From Pseudomonas sp. SLFW (GTDB lineage: Bacteria; Pseudomonadota; Gammaproteobacteria; Pseudomonadales; Pseudomonadaceae), in NCBI RefSeq assembly GCF_009905615.1, contig NZ_JAAAKW010000005.1, forward strand, positions 1 through 64,000: a stretch of DNA of 64,000 nt, written 5' to 3'. Below, piece after piece: positions 1 through 9,513 of this stretch (position 1 is the first letter of the stretch; each line of letters opens with the position of its first letter). The notes under the pieces are model-generated. The model was not told the origin of the DNA. It did not search any database and saw only the letters and a program-made list of their open reading frames with translations. The position numbers and the translations under genes are program-made.

Positions 1-3000
1 CTCGATGTTTCGGCTGAGCCAGAAACGGCGCCAAACGTCACGATTCATCCGCAACAGCTGGCGTACCTGATCTACACATCGGGCTCGACCGGCAAACCCA
101 AAGGCGCGGCCATCGCCCACGCCGACATTTCGATGCACATCCAGACCATCGGCGAGCGCTACCGCTTCACCGCCGAGGACCGGAAATTCCACTTCCTGTC
201 GATCAGCTTTGACGGCGCCCACGAAGGCTGGATGATGCCGATGTGTTACGGGGCTCGGGTCGTGTTGCGCGATCAGGAACTGTGGAGCGTCGAGCAGACC
301 TACGACACGCTGATTCGCGAAGGCATCACGGTCGCGTCTTTCCCGCCGAGTTATTTGCGTCAGCTGTCGGATTGGGCTGGTTTGCAAGGCAAGGGGCCGG
401 GCGTGAAAACCTACTGCTTCGCCGGTGAAGCTTTTAGCCGCGAGATGCTGCACGACGTGATTCGTAACCTCCAGCCGCTGTGGATCATCAACGGCTACGG
501 CCCAACCGAAACCGTGGTCACGCCGACCCTGTGGCTGGCGTCCTCTGAAACGGCGGATTTCACCACGGCCTACGCGCCGATTGGTGATCTGGTGGGGGAC
601 CGTCAAGGCTACGTGATGGACGCGGATTTGAACCCGCTGCCCCAAGGCATCGCTGGTGAGCTGTATCTCGGCGGCGCTGTCGCACGGGGCTATCTGGACC
701 GTCCGGGCGCCACCGCCGAGCGCTTCCTGCCGCACCCGTTCCGGTCGGGCGAGCGTATCTATCGCAGTGGCGACCGCGTGCGCCTGAACAGCGAAGGCCT
801 GCTGGAGTACTTGGGCCGCATCGATCACCAGATCAAGATTCGCGGATTCCGCATCGAGGCCGGGGAAATCGAGGCGGCGCTGAAGGGTTGCGAGGGCGTG
901 CGGGAGGCGTTGGTCATCGTCCGCGAAGGGGCAAGCGGCAAACAGCTGCTGGGCTATGTGGGCGGCGATGACGGTGGCAACGTCCTCAGCGAAGACAGCC
1001 TCAAGCAGCAACTGGGCCGCACGCTGCCGGAATACATGGTGCCCGCGCACATCGTGATCATGGAACGTCTGCCGCAGCTCCCCAACGGCAAGCTCGACCG
1101 CAACGCGCTGCCGAACCCGCAGATCAGCAGCCACGCCTTCGAAGCGCCTCAAGGCGAGCGCGAAACGCAATTGGCGCAGGTCTGGCAGCAGCTGCTGCGC
1201 ATCGACTCCGTCAGCCGCCAGGACAGCTTTTTCGAGCTGGGCGGCGATTCGATTCAGTCGCTGGCAGTGATCACCCGCTTGCGTCAGGTCGGTTTGAAAC
1301 TGGTGCCCAAGGACGTGTTCAGCCATCCCCGGTTGAAAGACCTGGCCCTGCGCCTGACAGCGGTTGAAGCCAGCGCGGAAGTGATCATCGAAGAAACACC
1401 CACCGGCGAACTGCCGCTGACGCCGATTCAGGCGCATTTCTTCGAACAGCCGATGATCAATCGGGGGCACTTCAATCAGGCGCTGCTGCTGGAGGTTCAG
1501 CGTCCGGTGGAGGCGTCGGTGCTGGATCGTGCGCTGGACGCCGTGCTGCACCATCACGATGGGCTGAACCTGCGCTTCACGCGGCGTGATGACGGCACCT
1601 GGCAACAGGCGTATCGCCAGACCCCGGCCAGCAACAGCGTGTGGGTGCGCGACGTGGCCGATGACGCCGGGTTGACCGCGCTGTGTCAGGAGGCGCAACG
1701 CAGCCTCGATCTGGAAAACGGACCGCTGTTGCGGCTGGTACTGGCGCAGACGGCTCAACGACAACGCCTGTTGCTGGTGGCCCATCACCTGGTGGTCGAT
1801 GGCGTGTCCTGGCGGGTGCTGCTGGAAGACCTGTCCCGGGCCTACGCGCAGCTGGCGTCGGACACTGTCGTCAATCTCGGTCCGAAATCCAGCAGCTATC
1901 AGCGCTGGGCGCAGCATCTGGTGCAGGCGGCGCAGGCCCCTGAACGCCAGGCCGAAGCCGCGTCGTGGGTCGAGCGGATCGGGCAGGGCGAGGACGTCTG
2001 GCCGGTGGACCATGCTGAAGGTCGCGCCACCCAGCAAGACCTTGAACAGACTGAACTGCTATTGGACGCCGAACTGACCCGTCGCCTGCTGCGCGAGGCC
2101 CCGGCGGCGCTGGAGGCGCGGGTGGATGAAATCCTGCTGGCCGCATTGGCTCAGGCCCTTGGCGGCTGGACCGGTCAACGTGCCAACCTCGTTGCGCTGG
2201 AAGGCCATGGCCGTGAAGCGCTCAGCGAGGGCCTGGACGTTGGCCGCACCGTGGGTTGGTTCACCAGCCTGTTCCCGGTGCGGGTCGAGGCCGCGAATGA
2301 CATTCGGCAGACCGTCGACCAGGTGCGCGCCGTCGTACGGGGCCTGCCGGACAAAGGCGTCGGTTTCGGTCTGCTGCGTTATCTGGGCAGCGAGCCCGTG
2401 CGTCAACGACTGGCCGCGTTGCCGGAGCCGAAGGTGGTGTTCAACTACCTCGGCCAGTTCGATCAGGACCTGGGGGATGGCCGTTTCGCGCCGTCGGAGG
2501 TGCCTGCCGGTGACCTGATCGACCCGGCCACGCCCCTCAATCGCGAACTGGAAATCAACGGTCAGGTCTTCGCCGGGCAGTTGGGGCTGACCTTCCGTTT
2601 CAGCGGGCGGCGTTACGAGCGTCAGACCATCGAGCGGCTGCAAGCGGCCTATCGCGCCGCGCTGGTGGCGTTGCTGGAGGGCCTGCCGATCAAAGAGGCC
2701 TCGCCAGTCGCTCAGGCCCAGGCGGCGAGCAACCCTGGCACGCCGAACCCGCTGATCCGCCTGAGCAGCGGCGCCAGCGACAAGCCCGCCGTGTTCTGCG
2801 TGCACCCGGTCAGCGGCACGGTGGTGGGTTATTACGCGCTGGCGCGGCGTCTTTCGGCGCAGTGGGACGTGTGGGGGATTCAGAACCGTCAGGTGCTGGA
2901 CGGCCAGTGGCGCGACACGTCCATCGAACAAATGGCCCGCGACTACGTCAAGGCGTTGCTGGAGCAGCAGCCCTCCGGGACGTATCGCCTGATCGGCTGG

Positions 3001-3480
3001 TCCATGGGCGGCACGATGGTGCTGGAAATGGCCCGTCTGCTGACCCGGCTGGGCAAGCGCGTGGAATTCGTCGGCCTGATCGACGGCTACGTGCCGGGCG
3101 CCGGGCAGCCGCGTCCACCGGTCCCTGAAACGGCGCCGCAGTCCCTGACTGACGGCGAGACCGAAGGCGACGAACACTGGCAGCAGTTGCTCGGCGTCGA
3201 GCGGCACATGCGCCAGTTGGCCAACCAATGCCGGGACATCCCCGCCCTCCGCGTGCCGGTGTACGCGTGGTGGGCCGAGCGGTCTCCGGAAAACAACGAA
3301 AACGCACCGGCTCTTCTGGAGCAGGGCATGGGTGGGCGCATGCAGGTTTCAGCCTGGATCGATGCCGACCACCTCTCGATCGTCCGTGATCAGTCGTTCA
3401 TTACCCAATTGGCCGAGTCCCTCGCGCAGGTCAACGAGCGCCCTCAGTCCCACGATTTCCAGGAGCAGGAATATGCATAG
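1..3480 (+). CDS. Non-ribosomal peptide synthetase, terminal A-T-E-TE module (5' truncated by window edge)
   Basis: The frame is open from base 1, so the gene starts upstream; 1159 residues are visible. The adenylation domain opens with core motif A3 (YTSGSTGKPKG, residues about 26-36) and runs to NGKLDRNAL. A carrier domain follows with LGGDS (phosphopantetheine Ser at codon 1249-1251, residue 417). The next condensation-like domain is an epimerase: it has PLTPIQ, HHLVVDGVSW (about residue 595), VGWFTSLFPV and NYLGQF. A type I thioesterase ends the protein, with GWSMG (nucleophile Ser, residue about 1001) and a late DADH histidine. This is therefore the last module, which loads, epimerises and releases the peptide. 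Aligned by eye to GrsA, the substrate-code residues read D-G-E-S-C-A-G-V-T-K; the acidic Glu hints at a basic amino acid, but this is weak. The 3' end overlaps the aminotransferase by 8 bp, so they are co-transcribed. Confidence 0.93.
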   Translation, partial: LDVSAEPETAPNVTIHPQQLAYLIYTSGSTGKPKGAAIAHADISMHIQTIGERYRFTAEDRKFHFLSISFDGAHEGWMMPMCYGARVVLRDQELWSVEQTYDTLIREGITVASFPPSYLRQLSDWAGLQGKGPGVKTYCFAGEAFSREMLHDVIRNLQPLWIINGYGPTETVVTPTLWLASSETADFTTAYAPIGDLVGDRQGYVMDADLNPLPQGIAGELYLGGAVARGYLDRPGATAERFLPHPFRSGERIYRSGDRVRLNSEGLLEYLGRIDHQIKIRGFRIEAGEIEAALKGCEGVREALVIVREGASGKQLLGYVGGDDGGNVLSEDSLKQQLGRTLPEYMVPAHIVIMERLPQLPNGKLDRNALPNPQISSHAFEAPQGERETQLAQVWQQLLRIDSVSRQDSFFELGGDSIQSLAVITRLRQVGLKLVPKDVFSHPRLKDLALRLTAVEASAEVIIEETPTGELPLTPIQAHFFEQPMINRGHFNQALLLEVQRPVEASVLDRALDAVLHHHDGLNLRFTRRDDGTWQQAYRQTPASNSVWVRDVADDAGLTALCQEAQRSLDLENGPLLRLVLAQTAQRQRLLLVAHHLVVDGVSWRVLLEDLSRAYAQLASDTVVNLGPKSSSYQRWAQHLVQAAQAPERQAEAASWVERIGQGEDVWPVDHAEGRATQQDLEQTELLLDAELTRRLLREAPAALEARVDEILLAALAQALGGWTGQRANLVALEGHGREALSEGLDVGRTVGWFTSLFPVRVEAANDIRQTVDQVRAVVRGLPDKGVGFGLLRYLGSEPVRQRLAALPEPKVVFNYLGQFDQDLGDGRFAPSEVPAGDLIDPATPLNRELEINGQVFAGQLGLTFRFSGRRYERQTIERLQAAYRAALVALLEGLPIKEASPVAQAQAASNPGTPNPLIRLSSGASDKPAVFCVHPVSGTVVGYYALARRLSAQWDVWGIQNRQVLDGQWRDTSIEQMARDYVKALLEQQPSGTYRLIGWSMGGTMVLEMARLLTRLGKRVEFVGLIDGYVPGAGQPRPPVPETAPQSLTDGETEGDEHWQQLLGVERHMRQLANQCRDIPALRVPVYAWWAERSPENNENAPALLEQGMGGRMQVSAWIDADHLSIVRDQSFITQLAESLAQVNERPQSHDFQEQEYA

Positions 3481-4882
3481 CCCACACAACGTGACGTCCA
3501 TTGGCGAGCTGAGCCCCGAGGCCGCACTGATCAACGCCGACTACCGCTTCGCGCCCACGCCGCGACTGGAGCGGCAGGCGGCCGTGGAATCCAACGCCCG
3601 CAGCTACCCACGCCGCATTCCGCTGGAACTCAAGCGCGCCCAGGGGATTCACGTGCAAGACAGCGAAGGGCGCTGGTTCATCGATTGCCTCGCCGGTGCG
3701 GGCACCCTCGCGCTGGGGCACAACCACCCCGAGGTGGTGCAGTCGATGCGCGACTTGCTCGACGGCCAGCGCCCGCTGCACACCCTCGACTTGATGACCG
3801 AGGCCAAGGACGAATTCATCCGCGAGCTGTACGCCTTGCTCCCGCCTGAATTCGCCAAGGACGCGCGCATTCAATTCTGCGGCCCGGCAGGCACCGACGC
3901 GGTCGAGGCGGCGCTGAAACTGGTGCGCACCGCCACCGGGCGCAGCAACCTGATGGCTTTTCACGGCGCCTACCACGGCATGACCCAGGGCGCGCTGGGG
4001 CTGATGGGCAACCTGGGGCCGAAGGCGTATCTGGACGGCATGGCCTCGAACGCGCAATTCCTGCCGTTCCCCTACGACTACCGCTGCCCGTTCGGCGTGG
4101 GCGGTGAAGCGGGGGAACGCATCGGCCTGCATTACATCGAGAACCAACTGACCGACCCGGAAAGCGGTGTGCTGCCACCGGCCGGGATGATCCTCGAAAC
4201 CCTGCAAGGAGAGGGCGGTGTGGTGCCGACGTCTGCCCACTGGTTGCGCGAGATTCGCCGCATCACCCACGACGCCGGGGTGCCGCTGATCCTCGACGAA
4301 ATCCAGTGCGGCGTGGCGCGGACCGGCAAGCCGTTTGCCTTCCAGCACGCCGGCATCGTCCCGGACGTGTTGGTGCTGTCCAAGGCCATTGGCGGCAGTC
4401 AACCGATGGCGGTGGTGGTCTACAACAAGGCGCTGGACGTCTGGAAACCGGGTTCTCACGCTGGGACGTTCCGTGGCAACCAGTTGGCCATGGTCGCCGG
4501 TTCCACCACCCTGCGCATCGTGCGCGAACAGCAACTGGACCAGCACGCGGCGGCCATGGGCGAACGCTTGACCGGCCATCTGCGTGCCCTGCAAAAAGAC
4601 TACCCGCAGATGGGCGACGTGCGTGGCATGGGCCTGATGCTCGGCGTGGAAATGGTCGATCCCGCAGGGCGTCCGGACCTGCTCGGGCGGTTCCCCCACA
4701 GCGGTGAGCTGGCGTCGAAGATTCAGCGCCACTGCTTGCAACGCGGGCTGATCATCGAGGTGGGTGGCCGTCACTCCAGCGTCATCCGTTTCCTGCCGCC
4801 GTTGATCGTCACGGCGACGCAGATCGATCAGATCGCCGACATCTTCAGTGCCGCTGTTTCGGCTGCCATCCACACCCGTTAA
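3473..4882 (+). CDS. Diaminobutyrate--2-oxoglutarate aminotransferase (PvdH-like)
   Basis: This is a class-III, PLP-dependent aminotransferase of 469 residues, the same length as P. aeruginosa PvdH. Such enzymes make L-2,4-diaminobutyrate from aspartate semialdehyde and glutamate. Visible features are the glycine-rich GPAGTDAVEAA near the cofactor phosphate, FHGAYHGMT, LDEIQCGVARTG with the PLP-contacting Asp, and VLSKAIGG with the Schiff-base lysine. The start chosen is ATG 3473, preceded by AGGAG at 3461; a longer in-frame extension to 3332 lies wholly within the NRPS. The ATG overlaps the NRPS stop by 8 bp, which implies translational coupling and a role in supplying diaminobutyrate to the peptide. 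A generic omega-aminotransferase is possible, but the context favours the siderophore role. Confidence 0.9.
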   Translation: MHSPHNVTSIGELSPEAALINADYRFAPTPRLERQAAVESNARSYPRRIPLELKRAQGIHVQDSEGRWFIDCLAGAGTLALGHNHPEVVQSMRDLLDGQRPLHTLDLMTEAKDEFIRELYALLPPEFAKDARIQFCGPAGTDAVEAALKLVRTATGRSNLMAFHGAYHGMTQGALGLMGNLGPKAYLDGMASNAQFLPFPYDYRCPFGVGGEAGERIGLHYIENQLTDPESGVLPPAGMILETLQGEGGVVPTSAHWLREIRRITHDAGVPLILDEIQCGVARTGKPFAFQHAGIVPDVLVLSKAIGGSQPMAVVVYNKALDVWKPGSHAGTFRGNQLAMVAGSTTLRIVREQQLDQHAAAMGERLTGHLRALQKDYPQMGDVRGMGLMLGVEMVDPAGRPDLLGRFPHSGELASKIQRHCLQRGLIIEVGGRHSSVIRFLPPLIVTATQIDQIADIFSAAVSAAIHTR

Positions 4883-4945
4883 GCCCGTCCGTGTATCCGC
4901 GAAGTGACAAGGGAATGCACTTCGTTGTTTGTATTGAATACCAAT

Positions 4946-4964
4946 AGTAATGAGAACGTTTCTC
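4946..4964 (+). promoter_or_regulatory. Candidate Fur box upstream of the siderophore receptor
   Basis: The 19 bases contain TAATGAGAA followed by a T-rich half site ending CTC. By eye about 13 of 19 positions match the Fur consensus GATAATGATAATCATTATC. It lies about 87 bp before the receptor start in an AT-rich island, which is where iron regulation of a TonB receptor is expected. Confidence 0.5.
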
Positions 4965-5050
4965 TGTTACATTTTCACGCTTTTTTGACATATGCAGTCA
5001 AAATTTTGGGGCTTGAGGCCCCGTGTTTCTTCAAGGGAGGGGGAGTTCGG

Positions 5051-7249
5051 ATGGTCAGCAACAACAAAAATCAATTCAAGGTGAAAGCCCTGGCAGCGCT
5101 GGTTGCAACAGTCGCGTGCCACGGTCTGGCATGGGCCGACGATGCCCCTGCGAAATCGGCGAAAGGCTCCACCATTCAATTGCAGAATTCGGTGGTGTCA
5201 GGTGAAGCCCCGGTGGCTGAAACGGACGTAGGCTATCAGGCGAAAAACAGCACGGCGGGCACGAAGACCAGCACGCCATTATCGGAAACGCCGCGTTCTG
5301 TATCGGTCGTGACACGTCAGCGCATGCAGGATCAGGCGTCCCAAACCCTGACCGACATCCTCGGCTACGTGCCGGGCATTTTCGCCCCACCGTTCGCGGT
5401 CGGCGACGGCCTGGCCGGTGACCTGTTCTCGATTCGCGGCTACAACGCCACCGACTACGGCTACGGTCTGCTCAAGGACGGCCTGCGTCTGCAAGGCAAC
5501 CGCTACGACACCACCACCGAGCCGTATGGTCTGGAGCGCACCGAAGTGTTCCGGGGCCCGAGCTCGATCCTCTACGGCGAAAACGCGCCGGGCGGTCTGG
5601 TCAACCTGGTCAGCAAGCGCCCGACCGAAGTCGCGCAAGGCGAAGCCAAGTTCACCTACGGCAGCAACAACCGTCGTCAACTCAGCCTGGACGTCTCCGG
5701 CCCGCTGACCGACGACAACCGCATTCTGGGCCGTGTGGTCATGCTCGGCCGCAACGCCGACACCCAGGTCGATTCCGTGCCGGACGACCGCATTTACATC
5801 GCGCCGTCGATGACCTTCAACTTCGACGAAGACACCGCGCTGACCCTGCTGTCTTCCTACCAGCGCGACCGCACCAAACTGGAACTGGGCTACCCGGCGG
5901 CGGGCACGCTGCTGAACAACCCCAACGGCAAGATCGGCAAGAGCCAATTCAACGGCAACCCCAACTGGGACGATTTCGAGCGTGAAAGCTGGACCCTGGG
6001 CTACGAGTTCAGCCACCAGTTGAACGAGAACTGGCAGTTCCGCCAGAACTCGCGCTACATGGAATCGCGCATCGACCGCCACGAGACCTGGCCGAACAAC
6101 CTGAACAACGGCGGCTTCGGCAGCACGTTGACCAGCACCGCGTACGACCGCGACAACAAATCCATCGCCTACTCGGTCGACAACCAGTTCGAAGGCCACT
6201 TCACCTCCGGCGCGCTGGACAACACCGTGCTGCTGGGCGCGAGCTACGACCGGACCTCGTTCAACCAGGATTGGGCGGCGGGCAACGGTGGTACGTTCAA
6301 CGCCTTCAACCCGGTGTTCCCGGCGGGCAATCCACGGATGCTCGCGACGATCCAGAACTCGCAACTCGACCAGCAGATGTACGGTTTGTACAGCCAGTTG
6401 CAGAGCAAGTACGACAACTGGATCTTCCTGCTCGGCGGTCGCCAGGACTTCGTGAACAGCAAATACCGCAACCGCGCCGGTACCACCAGCGGCGTGGCGG
6501 ATCTGGACGGCTGGGATCACCGTTTCAGCTGGCAGACCGGCCTGATGTACCAGTTCGAAAACGGCATCTCGCCGTACGTCAGCTATTCGACGGCCTTCAC
6601 TCCGGTGCAGCAGTCGTCGCAGCCGAATGGTGATTTGCTGCACCCGATCCTCAGCCATCAGTACGAAGCCGGTTTGAAAATCGAGCCGAAAGGCTGGAAC
6701 ACTACGTTCAGCGCAGCGGTGTTCGAACTCACCAAAACCGATGACGTCGTGGCCGGGTCCAACGGTTTCAGCCAGCAGGTGGGCGAGAGCAAGTCCAAGG
6801 GCATCGAACTGGAAGCCAACAGCGACATCACCCAGAACCTGAGCCTGACGGCGTCGTACACCTACACCGATGCACGGGTGACCAAGGATGCGCCGGGGTC
6901 GTTGTTCGAGGATCACCAGTTGACCGGCATTCCGCGTAACCAGGCGTCAGGCTGGGCGACCTATCGTTTCCTCGACGGTCCGCTGAGCGGCTTCCGTGTG
7001 GGCGGTGGTGTGCGGTATTTCGACAACACCTTCGCGTACACCGCGCCGACGTTGTACGGCAAGTTGAAGACGGGCGATGTGACGCTGGTGGATGCGTTGG
7101 TCGGGTATGACATCGACAAGCACTGGTCGGTGGATGTGAACGCGAAGAACCTGTTTGACAAGGAGTATGTCAGCGGCTGCAACAACGCCGGTCGTTGCTA
7201 TTGGGGCGAAGAGCGCACCGTGTTGGGTACGGTGGCGTTCCGCTGGTAA
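5051..7249 (+). CDS. TonB-dependent siderophore receptor
   Basis: This 732-residue outer-membrane receptor would import the ferric siderophore made by the neighbouring NRPS. The start is ATG 5051, preceded by AGGGAGG, and gives a clear signal peptide (basic start, then ALAALVATVACHGLAWA). An upstream in-frame extension to 4904 would hide the signal peptide and the Fur-like box, so it was rejected. After a short linker comes the plug domain (TPRSVSVVTRQRMQDQ, DILGYVPGIF, IRGYNATDYG, ERTEVFRGPSSILYGENAPGG in pieces). A 22-strand barrel region follows and ends in a C-terminal aromatic residue (VAFRW), as outer-membrane proteins require. There is no N-terminal STN signalling domain, so it is unlikely to signal to an ECF sigma/anti-sigma pair. 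It lies 168 bp downstream of the aminotransferase and is followed by a good terminator. Confidence 0.95.
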   Translation: MVSNNKNQFKVKALAALVATVACHGLAWADDAPAKSAKGSTIQLQNSVVSGEAPVAETDVGYQAKNSTAGTKTSTPLSETPRSVSVVTRQRMQDQASQTLTDILGYVPGIFAPPFAVGDGLAGDLFSIRGYNATDYGYGLLKDGLRLQGNRYDTTTEPYGLERTEVFRGPSSILYGENAPGGLVNLVSKRPTEVAQGEAKFTYGSNNRRQLSLDVSGPLTDDNRILGRVVMLGRNADTQVDSVPDDRIYIAPSMTFNFDEDTALTLLSSYQRDRTKLELGYPAAGTLLNNPNGKIGKSQFNGNPNWDDFERESWTLGYEFSHQLNENWQFRQNSRYMESRIDRHETWPNNLNNGGFGSTLTSTAYDRDNKSIAYSVDNQFEGHFTSGALDNTVLLGASYDRTSFNQDWAAGNGGTFNAFNPVFPAGNPRMLATIQNSQLDQQMYGLYSQLQSKYDNWIFLLGGRQDFVNSKYRNRAGTTSGVADLDGWDHRFSWQTGLMYQFENGISPYVSYSTAFTPVQQSSQPNGDLLHPILSHQYEAGLKIEPKGWNTTFSAAVFELTKTDDVVAGSNGFSQQVGESKSKGIELEANSDITQNLSLTASYTYTDARVTKDAPGSLFEDHQLTGIPRNQASGWATYRFLDGPLSGFRVGGGVRYFDNTFAYTAPTLYGKLKTGDVTLVDALVGYDIDKHWSVDVNAKNLFDKEYVSGCNNAGRCYWGEERTVLGTVAFRW

Positions 7250-7267
7250 GGGCAGGGGTTGAAGAGA

Positions 7268-7308
7268 AGGGCAGGCACGGGTGACGTGACTGCCCTTTTT
7301 TGTTTTTT
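7268..7308 (+). terminator. Rho-independent terminator after the TonB receptor
   Basis: AGGGCAG (7268-7274) pairs with CTGCCCT (7290-7296); an inner CAC/GTG pair extends the stem. A long T-rich run follows at 7296-7308. It lies 19 bp after the receptor stop codon. Confidence 0.85.
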
Positions 7309-7325
7309 GTGGCGCTTCGTTATTA

Positions 7326-8156
7326 GTCCACATCCAATTTTGGTGGCGGCCCACCTTCACCTTTCCGCCCCCCCCCCGGCGGGTCACTTTTGAAAAAGCA
7401 CCAAAAGTAACCAAAAGTGCCTGCTCCTGGCTTGGCCCTCGTTCCTCGGGTTCCCTCACTCCGGCGACGCTCCGTGGGCCCGCCGCGAAGGGCCATCCAT
7501 GGCCCAGCGCGGCTCTCGCGGCATCCATGCCGCTCGACCCACTCCGCACCGCCTGCGTTCGGCCTGCGCCCAAGTCGCGATTTGTGGTGTCTGGACTTTC
7601 GCGCATGAAGATCAAGAGCAGCTGGCTGGAGCTAACGCTCTTCGCTGCTTGAGGTCGGTCATGCAATGTTCGTCATCCCCCCATCCCCTGTGGGAGCGAA
7701 TTCATTCGCGAAGAATGGTTCTGGCGATAGAAGTGTATGAGCTGGACCGGCCCCTTCGCGAATGAATTCGCTCCCACAGTTGAGACCCGTGCACGGATTG
7801 AAGCTTTGCGCAGGTCATTACACCGCGAGGAGCGTTAGCTCCAGCAGAATGCTTTTGATCTTCAAACGCGATAGACCAGACACCACAGATCGCGACTTGG
7901 GTGCAGGCCGAACGCAGGCGATGCGGAGTGGGTCGAGCGGCATGGATGCCGCGAGAGCGCCGCAAGGACATGGATGTCCGTTCGGCGCGGGCCCACGGAG
8001 CATCGCCGGAGTGAGGGAACTTCGACGAAGTCGAAGCCAAACCAGGAGCCTGAGCGCTTTGGTTACTTTCGTCTGGGCCGGCACTCCGGCTTTTCGAAAG
8101 TGACCCGCCGGGGGGGCGGAAAGGTGAAGCAGTGTCGCCACCGCAAATGGATATAC
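7326..8156. repeat. Long imperfect inverted repeat: two opposed copies of a dispersed ~330-bp repeat
   Basis: The left arm (about 7326-7648) read in reverse complement matches the right arm (about 7824-8156) over nearly its whole length, at roughly 80% identity by eye. Shared blocks include AGCGTTAGCTCCAGC, GACACCACA, GGAGTGGGTCGAGCGGCATG, GCGGGCCCACGGAGC, GTGAGGGAAC, AAGTGACCCGCCGGGGG and GGAAAGGTGAAG. The 175-bp spacer holds a REPIN. There is no transposase, and the short open frames inside differ between arms, so it reads as a non-coding dispersed element. The right end stops about 120 bp before the mbtH-like gene. The interval 7309-8278 contains nothing else that looks coding. Confidence 0.85.
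7688..7779. repeat. REPIN, family A (GTGGGAGCGAATTCATTCGC arms)
   Basis: Two 25-bp perfect inverted arms face each other around a 42-bp middle. It sits at the centre of the long palindrome between the receptor and mbtH-like genes. Confidence 0.9.
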
Positions 8157-8278
8157 ATGCATAACAACGCACCGCCTTTGATCCGCTTCAAGAAAAAACA
8201 CTAATCATCCGCCCCCCTCATTCGTCTTCTAGATAAGCCCGCATCACACGCGGCCACTCATCACGAAGAGGCAACCCC

Positions 8279-8479
8279 ATGAGCTTTGACGGCGAAAACA
8301 CCCAATTCCGCGTGGTCATCAACCACGAAGAACAGTACTCCATCTGGCCCGACTACAAAGCCATCCCCGAAGGCTGGAAAAGCGTCGGCGTCGAAGGCGA
8401 CAAACAGACCTGCCTCAACTACATCGAAACCACCTGGACCGACATGCGGCCCCTGAGCCTGCGCAAGGCCATGGCCTGA
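8279..8479 (+). CDS. MbtH-like NRPS accessory protein
   Basis: This 66-residue protein has nearly every invariant position of the MbtH family: N-x-E-x-Q-Y-S-x-W-P, then P-x-GW, G, CL-x-x-I, and WTDMRP-x-SL near the C-terminus. MbtH proteins bind the adenylation domains of NRPSs and support their folding and activity. AAGAGG precedes the ATG at a normal distance. It opens a second gene run (mbtH-like, dioxygenase, formyltransferase, reductase) on the same strand as the NRPS, and its presence supports the siderophore reading of the locus. Confidence 0.96.
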   Translation: MSFDGENTQFRVVINHEEQYSIWPDYKAIPEGWKSVGVEGDKQTCLNYIETTWTDMRPLSLRKAMA

Positions 8480-8520
8480 TTCATCCCCTTTTTGAACTGC
8501 TGCCCTGGAGCGTCTTGCCC

Positions 8521-9513
8521 ATGAACATGAGCATGCTCACGCCACATACCCTCCACGTCGAAACCGGCTTCCCGCTGCGTGTCTACCCCGGCCAGACCGG
8601 CGCGACCCTGGCCGCCGAATTCGAATCCCTGCGCGGCGTGGTCGACCGGTTGCTCGAACGCGACGGCGCCATCCTGTTCAGCGGCTTCAACAGTGAAGGC
8701 GTCGACGGCTTCCAGCGTTTCGCCGCCGCGTTCGGCCATCCGCTGCTCAATTACGAGTTCGGTTCTACCCCGCGCAGTCAGGTGGACGGCAAGGGGGTCT
8801 ACACCTCCACCGAATACCCGGCGCACCGCTCGATCCCGCTGCACAACGAACAGGCTTACACCAACGAGTGGCCCATGCGCATCTGGTTCTACTGCGCGAA
8901 GGCCGCCGCCAGCGGAGGCGAGACGCCAATTGCCGACAGCCGCGAGGTGTTCCGTCGGATCAATCCGGCCCTGCGCAAGCGCTTCGAAGAGAAACGCCTG
9001 ATGTACGTGCGCAACTACGGCAACGGCCTCGACCTGACTTGGCAACAGGTGTTCAACACCGAGCGCCACAGCGAGGTCGAGGATTACTGCCACAGACGCG
9101 GCATTCAGTGCGACTGGAACGAGGACGGCGACCTGCGCACCCGACAACGCGTCCAGGGCGTTGCCCAACACCCGCGCACCAAGGACTGGGTCTGGTTCAA
9201 CCAGGCGCACCTGTTCCACCTCTCCAACCTCGACCCTGAAATGCAGGAAATCCTGCTGGACACCGTCGGCGAGGAAGGCCTGCCGCGCAACGTCTATTAC
9301 GGCGACGGCAGCCCGCTGGAAGACGACGCGCTGGCGGAAATTCGCGGCGTGCTCGGTGAGTGCGAAGTGGTCTTTCCCTGGCACACCGGCGACGTGCTGA
9401 TGCTCGACAACATGCTCACCGCCCACTCGCGCAAGCCCTTCAGCGGTGAACGCAAGGTGGTCGTGGCAATGGCCGAAGGCGTCAATGGCGACGCGCTGCT
9501 CAACACCCCATGA
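8521..9513 (+). CDS. SyrP/TauD-family Fe(II)/2-oxoglutarate dioxygenase (probable amino-acid beta-hydroxylase)
   Basis: The 330-residue protein belongs to the TauD/SyrP fold. The iron-binding triad is visible as H-N-E in PLHNEQAYTNEWP (His-x-Glu) and a distal His in LTAHSRKPF, with the 2-oxoglutarate-binding Arg in SGERKVVVAM. In siderophore loci such enzymes usually hydroxylate carrier-bound Asp (or His) at the beta carbon, which creates a hydroxy-carboxylate iron ligand; here that is inference. The start is ATG 8521, preceded by GGAG at 8507; an in-frame TTG at 8515 is less likely. It follows the mbtH-like gene by 41 bp and overlaps the formyltransferase by 4 bp (ATGA). Confidence 0.88.
   Translation: MNMSMLTPHTLHVETGFPLRVYPGQTGATLAAEFESLRGVVDRLLERDGAILFSGFNSEGVDGFQRFAAAFGHPLLNYEFGSTPRSQVDGKGVYTSTEYPAHRSIPLHNEQAYTNEWPMRIWFYCAKAAASGGETPIADSREVFRRINPALRKRFEEKRLMYVRNYGNGLDLTWQQVFNTERHSEVEDYCHRRGIQCDWNEDGDLRTRQRVQGVAQHPRTKDWVWFNQAHLFHLSNLDPEMQEILLDTVGEEGLPRNVYYGDGSPLEDDALAEIRGVLGECEVVFPWHTGDVLMLDNMLTAHSRKPFSGERKVVVAMAEGVNGDALLNTP

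Noticed and set aside
2059..3228. Long minus-strand open frame (389 codons) opposite the NRPS
   Set aside because: It is the complement of a high-GC gene; its product is rich in R, Q, H and G, with no motif and no ribosome site, while the plus strand has clear domains.
133..3480. NRPS start at ATG 133
   Set aside because: The frame is open from base 1 and already encodes the A3 motif before 133, so the gene is truncated by the window edge.
5279..6916. Long minus-strand open frame (545 codons) opposite the TonB receptor
   Set aside because: Composition is that of an antisense shadow; the receptor on the plus strand accounts for the region.
7326..8204. Insertion sequence or small genes in the receptor-mbtH gap
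   Set aside because: The open frames are short, differ between the two repeat arms and show no transposase motif; the repeat explains them.
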